Below are positions 61,501 to 64,000 of a DNA stretch of 64,000 nucleotides, piece after piece. The position numbers and the translations under genes were made by a program. The notes beneath the pieces were generated by a model. It had not been told where the DNA came from and searched no databases. It saw only the letters and a program-made list of their open reading frames with translations. Source of the stretch: Halothece sp964463655 (GTDB lineage Bacteria > Cyanobacteriota > Cyanobacteriia > Cyanobacteriales > Rubidibacteraceae); contig CAYXDG010000005.1 in assembly GCA_964463655.1 (NCBI GenBank), positions 9,140 through 73,139 on the forward strand, in the 5' to 3' direction. Each line of letters starts with the position of its first letter. Positions within the stretch are counted from its first letter, which is position 1.

Positions 61501-61736
61501 CAACAGGGGCAGGATCAGCCAGTCGTCAATCTTTGGGGACTGCGGTCTTTGGGGGAATGTTCCTTGCGACATTCTTGAGTTTATTCGTTGTTCCCATCTT
61601 GTATATCATTATCAAGGCGTTGGGAGAACGGTTATTTGGACAAAGTGCTGCTGAAGACTCCTCAGCAAATCGGACAATGACCCTTTCGACAGAGAAAGTT
61701 CCTAGTAGCGACAGCAACGGCAATAACCGACGATAA
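58533..61736 (+). CDS. RND multidrug efflux pump, AcrB/HAE1 type
   Basis: 1067 residues of the HAE1 pump family. Twelve membrane helices are arranged in the usual 1-6-5 pattern with large periplasmic loops. N-terminal MFVNFFIKRTVFATVAAIIV, the DD pair in GMVVDDAIIVVENISRKIQD (proton relay), and AAQYESYIDPMIIML are diagnostic. It probably exports hydrophobic compounds. A heptamer repeat abuts its start. A hairpin follows the stop. Confidence 0.95.
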   Translation: MFVNFFIKRTVFATVAAIIVLLIGLIAIPTLPIAQYPDISPKQVSVTANYTGADAKTVEETVTTVLEREINGIDGMRYMTSSSTNSGVSNITVTFEADRNQDIAAVDVQNRVSQAEPSLPQPVIRNGIQVSKESNTILMGFGLFTETDQYDNIFLSNYADLYLVDALERVEGVGGVQIFGERKYAMRVWLNPDRLASRNLVAQDVVNALEEQNIQVGAGQVGQPPVPGDQRFQISLRADTRLENVSEFEDLIISAQDDGTLIKLKDVGRAELGAEDYSSFLRFRGNEAVGLGIYQQPGSNALDVAQGVKARMKELSQDFPPGVQYDIGFDTTDFVEQSMISVVVTLFQAVLLVVLVIFVFLQDWRTTLIPAITIPVSLIGTFAFVKLFGFSINSLTLFGITLATGMVVDDAIIVVENISRKIQDDAYPPKQAAMVAMQELTGAVIATSLVLMAVFIPVAFFPGTTGALYRQFALTIAFAIAVSTFNALTLTPSLSGMLLRQKMPSRGVFAIAFGWFNNFLSWLERSYRGVINFFARIKTLILAGFVALLVLTGWVYNQVPRAFLPQEDQGYFITIVQGPEGASLQYTSEVMREIEDYYLSIPEVRATFAVGGFAFGGNTPNQGVIFTPLIPWSERTNPSQSANAIINQVRGKVMSIPEANVFPVNPPAIRGLGSFGGFQFQLQDRRGNLEINEFVQSMYPLLGAANQRPEIAGAFSRFAANTPILELEVDRERAKALQVDIDDIFDTLQTYFGSRYVNDFTMNRRNYRVYVQADGEFRDNPQEIDQLYVRSNNDQMIPLGNLVTMTETIGAQSINHYNGFRSIEINGEAAPTASSGEALQAMEAAAAQTLAPGLGYEWSGTSLEQVESTGQAPIIFALGLVFVFLVLAAQYESYIDPMIIMLSVPLAILGALAAQSLRGLSNDIYTQIGLVMLIGLASKNSILIVEFANQLRDLGLTITQSALVAAQKRLRPIIMTAISTLSSIFPLVVATGAGSASRQSLGTAVFGGMFLATFLSLFVVPILYIIIKALGERLFGQSAAEDSSANRTMTLSTEKVPSSDSNGNNRR

Positions 61737-61770
61737 ATTAAAGATTAAGATCATTGAGAAAAACTTGAGT

Positions 61771-61795
61771 AAGGGCTGCGCTTGGCGTAGCCCTT
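61771..61795 (+). terminator. hairpin after the RND pump gene
   Basis: AAGGGCTGCGC and GCGTAGCCCTT pair over a 3-base loop with one G-U pair, and AATTTTA follows. It also lies at the truncated end of the glycerol kinase fragment. Confidence 0.6.
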
Positions 61796-61804
61796 AATTT
61801 TATG

Positions 61805-62152
61805 TCAGTGACTTGTTATGGCGCTTCGTGATACTAATGGTAGTCCTGTTGTTTTATCCCACAATAAACAAGTTTCTCGTTGTAGTGTTAATCCCACAGT
61901 TGCTATTTCTTGAGGAGAAACTCCACTACTTCTAAAAACCTGTTCCATACAGCTACGGGTATTATGCCAAATTTCCATCGGATCATGTTCTAGCCATCCC
62001 GGATGAGGATAATATTGGGTTAATTCCCCATAAGATTGTCCGACTACTTCTCCATTAGCATCAAAGCTAATGGCGCGATTTCCCGTTGTTCCTAAATCAA
62101 GGGCTAAAACGTATTTTTGCTTATTTTTCACGATAATCTCTCGGCTTTTCAC
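61805..62152 (-). pseudogene. glpK: glycerol kinase N-terminal stub
   Basis: 115 codons remain of a protein normally about 500. YVLALDLGTTGNRAISFDA, then PHPGWLEHDPMEIWHNT and VGLTLQRETCLLWDKTTGLP, are the start of FGGY glycerol kinase. It then runs into unrelated residues (LVSRSAITSH) and a stop. The rest of the gene is absent; the end lies next to the RND terminator hairpin. It cannot be active. Confidence 0.85.
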
Positions 62153-62292
62153 TATGTTTTAGTTTACCATTTCCCTTAAGCTCATTCTCCTTTACCGTTA
62201 ATTTTCTTTAACAACACTCGTTCGGATATTTCCCTATTGATAGGAGATAGAGCCGTACTTATTCTCTCCAAAAGTCTTTTATAGTTAGAGAC

Positions 62293-62323
62293 GTAGAAAT
62301 TAACTCCATCTTCAAATTTCTAC
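62293..62323 (+). promoter_or_regulatory. inverted repeat in the hspA leader
   Basis: GTAGAAATT and AATTTCTAC, two perfect 9-base arms, frame a 13-base loop ending 33 bases before the hspA ATG. An AT-rich inverted repeat with a role in heat control has been described at small heat-shock genes of other cyanobacteria; whether this is one is inferred. Confidence 0.55.
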
Positions 62324-62356
62324 CTTAGTGCTTGTTTTTATTTGGAGGCAATTATC

Positions 62357-62803
62357 ATGGCTTTAATTCGTTGGCAACCCTTTCGTGAACTCGATGAACT
62401 CCAACAAGAAATGAATCGAGTCTTTGATAATTTAAACTACAATACTCCCAACCCAAAAAACGACAGTTTAACAGCTTTTGTTCCCCCCGCAGAAATGGAA
62501 GAAACCGAAGATGCGATTCACATTCGCTTAGAAGTTCCTGGCATTAATCCTGAAGATTTAGACATTCAAGCAAGCGCTGAATCGGTTTCTGTTCGCGGGG
62601 AACGCAAGTGGGAAAACAAAACCGAAGATAAAGGAATGAAACGCACTGAGTTTCGTTATGGCACATTTCAGAGAGTGATTCCTTTGTCAACCCGCATTAA
62701 CCATAATGCTGTTCAAGCTGACTACAAAAATGGTCTGATTGAATTAACCCTTCCTAAAGCTGAAGACGAGAAACAAAAAGCAGTAAAAGTTAAAATTAAT
62801 TAA
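62357..62803 (+). CDS. hspA: small heat shock protein Hsp20
   Basis: 148 residues. An alpha-crystallin domain (about 44-140) contains EDAIHIRLEVPGINPEDLDI and ends VQADYKNGLIELTLPKAEDE. MALIRWQPFRELDELQQEMN is the usual N-terminus. The longer TTG-started frame was rejected because GGAGG lies 10 bases before this ATG. An inverted repeat sits upstream and a hairpin after the stop. Confidence 0.95.
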   Translation: MALIRWQPFRELDELQQEMNRVFDNLNYNTPNPKNDSLTAFVPPAEMEETEDAIHIRLEVPGINPEDLDIQASAESVSVRGERKWENKTEDKGMKRTEFRYGTFQRVIPLSTRINHNAVQADYKNGLIELTLPKAEDEKQKAVKVKIN

Positions 62804-62829
62804 CCGTTAATCTTCAGTACAATTATGCT

Positions 62830-62860
62830 GGTTGAGTGTTAATTATCTTTACACTCAACC
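62830..62860 (+). terminator. hairpin after hspA
   Basis: GGTTGAGTGT and ACACTCAACC pair perfectly over an 11-base loop, 26 bases after the stop. The tail is TTAATAATTATTT rather than a pure T-run. Confidence 0.65.
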
Positions 62861-63034
62861 TTAATAATTATTTAACTTACCTTTAAAGTCCAACCTGATT
62901 ATTGCTGAGTACCAATAAATAAAAAGAAAATTAAGAAACCTAATTAAGACTTGACAGGTTTAAATTCATTCATCTAATCTTGCAGATGACTTCTTAATTG
63001 AGGTTAAATGATTCCGTGATTTTGATCTAGAAAC

Positions 63035-63736
63035 ATGAAACAATCTACCCTGTTCACGTTACTGGCTGCACCCGCAGCACTCTTAATGTCTCTTCCAGCA
63101 GAAGCGGTGACAATTGTCGCTAATAACCGTCCTCTAAGCGAGATTAGCATTCCTTTAGATATTAATGGAAATCCTGCCAGCTTGTTTGATGGTGGCGGTT
63201 TTCTTTATACTACTAATGGTGGGGCTGTCGCGGAGCCAGTTGCTCCTTTCCCAGTAGTTGGGGGAGAATTTAATTTGTCTGCTAATGGCGGGACAGCAGG
63301 TGCTTTTTCTAATCTTTCTTTTCCTGTTGCTGGACAAGCAGTTTTTAACTTTGTTTTAGAAGATGCCTCTCCTATGGCAGGTGACACTCTTGAAGTCGGG
63401 CTGTTTGAGTTTCCAGTTACAGCTAATAATATTACTGAGGGGACTTTTGACTTCTTCCAATCATTTGATGTCAATGTATTCTCTATTAATAGCTTTACCC
63501 CAGGGACTACTTTCAGCAGCGCTCCCTTTATTTCTAATCCCAATTCAAGATTTTCTCTTGGCTTCCGTTTCAGTGGCGATGGAGAAGTGGATATTGCGAA
63601 TGTTAGTTTTGATGTGCAAGCCATTCCTTTTGAAACTGAATCAACGGCTGGTTTAGTGATGTTAGGAACTGGTTTCTTGATGTATAAGCATCGTCGTAAT
63701 CGCAAGGCTGCGTTTGCTGTAAAAGAAAGTAATTAA
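63035..63736 (+). CDS. secreted protein with PFE-CTERM-type anchor
   Basis: 233 residues. A signal peptide (about 1-24) is followed by a Gly/Asn/Ser/Phe-rich beta domain and ends with IPFETESTAGLVMLGTGFLM followed by YKHRRNRK. This is a PFE motif, a hydrophobic helix and a basic end, as in the cyanobacterial PEP-CTERM-like sorting signals. It is therefore likely exported and anchored or processed by an exosortase. Function is unknown. No RBS stands out. Confidence 0.75.
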   Translation: MKQSTLFTLLAAPAALLMSLPAEAVTIVANNRPLSEISIPLDINGNPASLFDGGGFLYTTNGGAVAEPVAPFPVVGGEFNLSANGGTAGAFSNLSFPVAGQAVFNFVLEDASPMAGDTLEVGLFEFPVTANNITEGTFDFFQSFDVNVFSINSFTPGTTFSSAPFISNPNSRFSLGFRFSGDGEVDIANVSFDVQAIPFETESTAGLVMLGTGFLMYKHRRNRKAAFAVKESN

Positions 63737-63750
63737 GTGCTGTTAGACTT

Positions 63751-63776
63751 GCCCCCTAACTCCTAAGTTTGGGGGC
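63751..63776 (+). terminator. hairpin after the PFE-CTERM gene
   Basis: GCCCCCTAAC pairs with GTTTGGGGGC over a 6-base loop (one mismatch), 15 bases after the stop. TTCAG follows, not a T-run. Confidence 0.55.
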
Positions 63777-63843
63777 TTCAGCAGTTACTTGTTTTCTTAA
63801 ACAAATTATGCTATTGTTATAGATATTTGGTAACTTTGAGGGG

Positions 63844-64000
63844 ATGACTGAGTTGATAACAACAAATCAAGCAGCAGTTGGGTCTGGGTGTTACCCCTAA
63901 AACTCTTAGGCAATGGGAATCAGAAGGAAAATTTAAAGCCATCACAACTCAGGAGTGGTCATCGCCGTTTTTACAAAAAAGACCTAGATCAATTGTTAAA
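63844..64000 (+). pseudogene. frameshifted MerR-type helix-turn-helix, IS607 resolvase-like, cut by the window edge
   Basis: Three frames must be joined: MTELITTNQAA, then LGVTPKTLRQWESEGKFKAI, then SGHRRFYKKDLDQLLK. Together they form the MerR-like DNA-binding domain found at the front of IS607-family serine recombinases. GHRRFYKKDLDQLL is typical of this fold. Two frameshifts within 110 bases mean it is inactive. What follows lies outside the window. Confidence 0.65.

Noticed and set aside
63205..63705. 166-residue minus-strand ORF opposite the PFE-CTERM gene
   Set aside because: Antisense shadow. The plus-strand frame has a signal peptide and sorting signal.
1..64000. tRNA or rRNA genes
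   Set aside because: No cloverleaf with a GTTCGA-type T-loop or rRNA segment was noticed in the gaps. A covariance search would be decisive.

Overview
The window is a stretch of cyanobacterial chromosome. The evidence is phycobilisome and bilin genes (apcE, pcyA), chlorophyll and photosystem genes (chlP, a Ycf37-like TPR gene), a ferredoxin-thioredoxin reductase subunit, and very many copies of the octamer GCGATCGC (HIP1). A complete-looking gas vesicle cluster and many acidic proteins suggest a buoyant, probably halotolerant unicellular form such as the Dactylococcopsis/Halothece group. That placement is inferred, not shown. I saw no tRNA, rRNA or CRISPR array.

Layout. 1-10.6 kb: a tandem pair of AIM24-family genes (the first cut by the window edge), ddl, a DUF350 membrane protein, two further envelope proteins, lepA, a YggT protein, a coiled-coil protein, thrB and a DUF2267 protein. 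10.6-14.3 kb: cobN on the minus strand. 14.7-19.3 kb: the gas vesicle cluster gvpA-C-N-J-orf94-orf47-K-F/L-G, all on the plus strand. 19.7-31.3 kb: mixed housekeeping genes (Nudix hydrolase, folK, two Usp proteins, DUF2993, acyltransferase, TIGR03943 pair, MOSC, ftrV, pcyA), interrupted at 22.1-24.0 kb by a decayed patch holding a broken Uma2 gene and a broken NERD-helicase-pentapeptide gene. 31.3-39.9 kb: tatA, an RDD protein, rpmG-rpsR, an RNase II/R exonuclease, a saccharopine dehydrogenase-like gene, lpdA, trpC and a PLP aminotransferase. 39.9-46.8 kb: the chaperone block grpE-dnaK-dnaJ-tusA-rsgA, plus chlP, all on the minus strand. 47.6-50.9 kb: apcE. 51-55.6 kb: eda, the Ycf37-like gene, a solute-binding protein, rpmI-rplT and pstA-pstB. 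55.8-61.8 kb: an RND efflux locus next to a wrecked PadR-type regulator, which is split by a roughly 210-bp IS200/IS605-type miniature element. 61.8-64 kb: a glycerol kinase stub, hspA, a secreted protein with a PFE-type C-terminal anchor, and a frameshifted MerR-type helix-turn-helix fragment that runs off the edge.

How the genes work together. The gvp genes encode the vesicle wall (A), its outer clamp (C) and the assembly factors (N, J, K, F/L, G). Two tiny genes lie between gvpJ and gvpK; each overlaps the gene before it by an ATGA and neither has a function I recognise. GrpE, DnaK and DnaJ form one chaperone machine. The membrane fusion protein and RND pump form a tripartite exporter whose neighbouring repressor has been destroyed. 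ApcE carries four linker repeats, which points to a five-cylinder phycobilisome core.

Beyond ordinary genes, the most notable structure is a family of A/C-rich heptamer repeats (consensus AACAAAT). They sit directly against, or run through, the start codons of at least seven unrelated genes. The next most notable is the miniature element at 56.3-56.5 kb, which keeps what looks like the guide-RNA end of a TnpB transposon without any tnpB. The window has about six pseudogenes, so genome decay is active at several spots.
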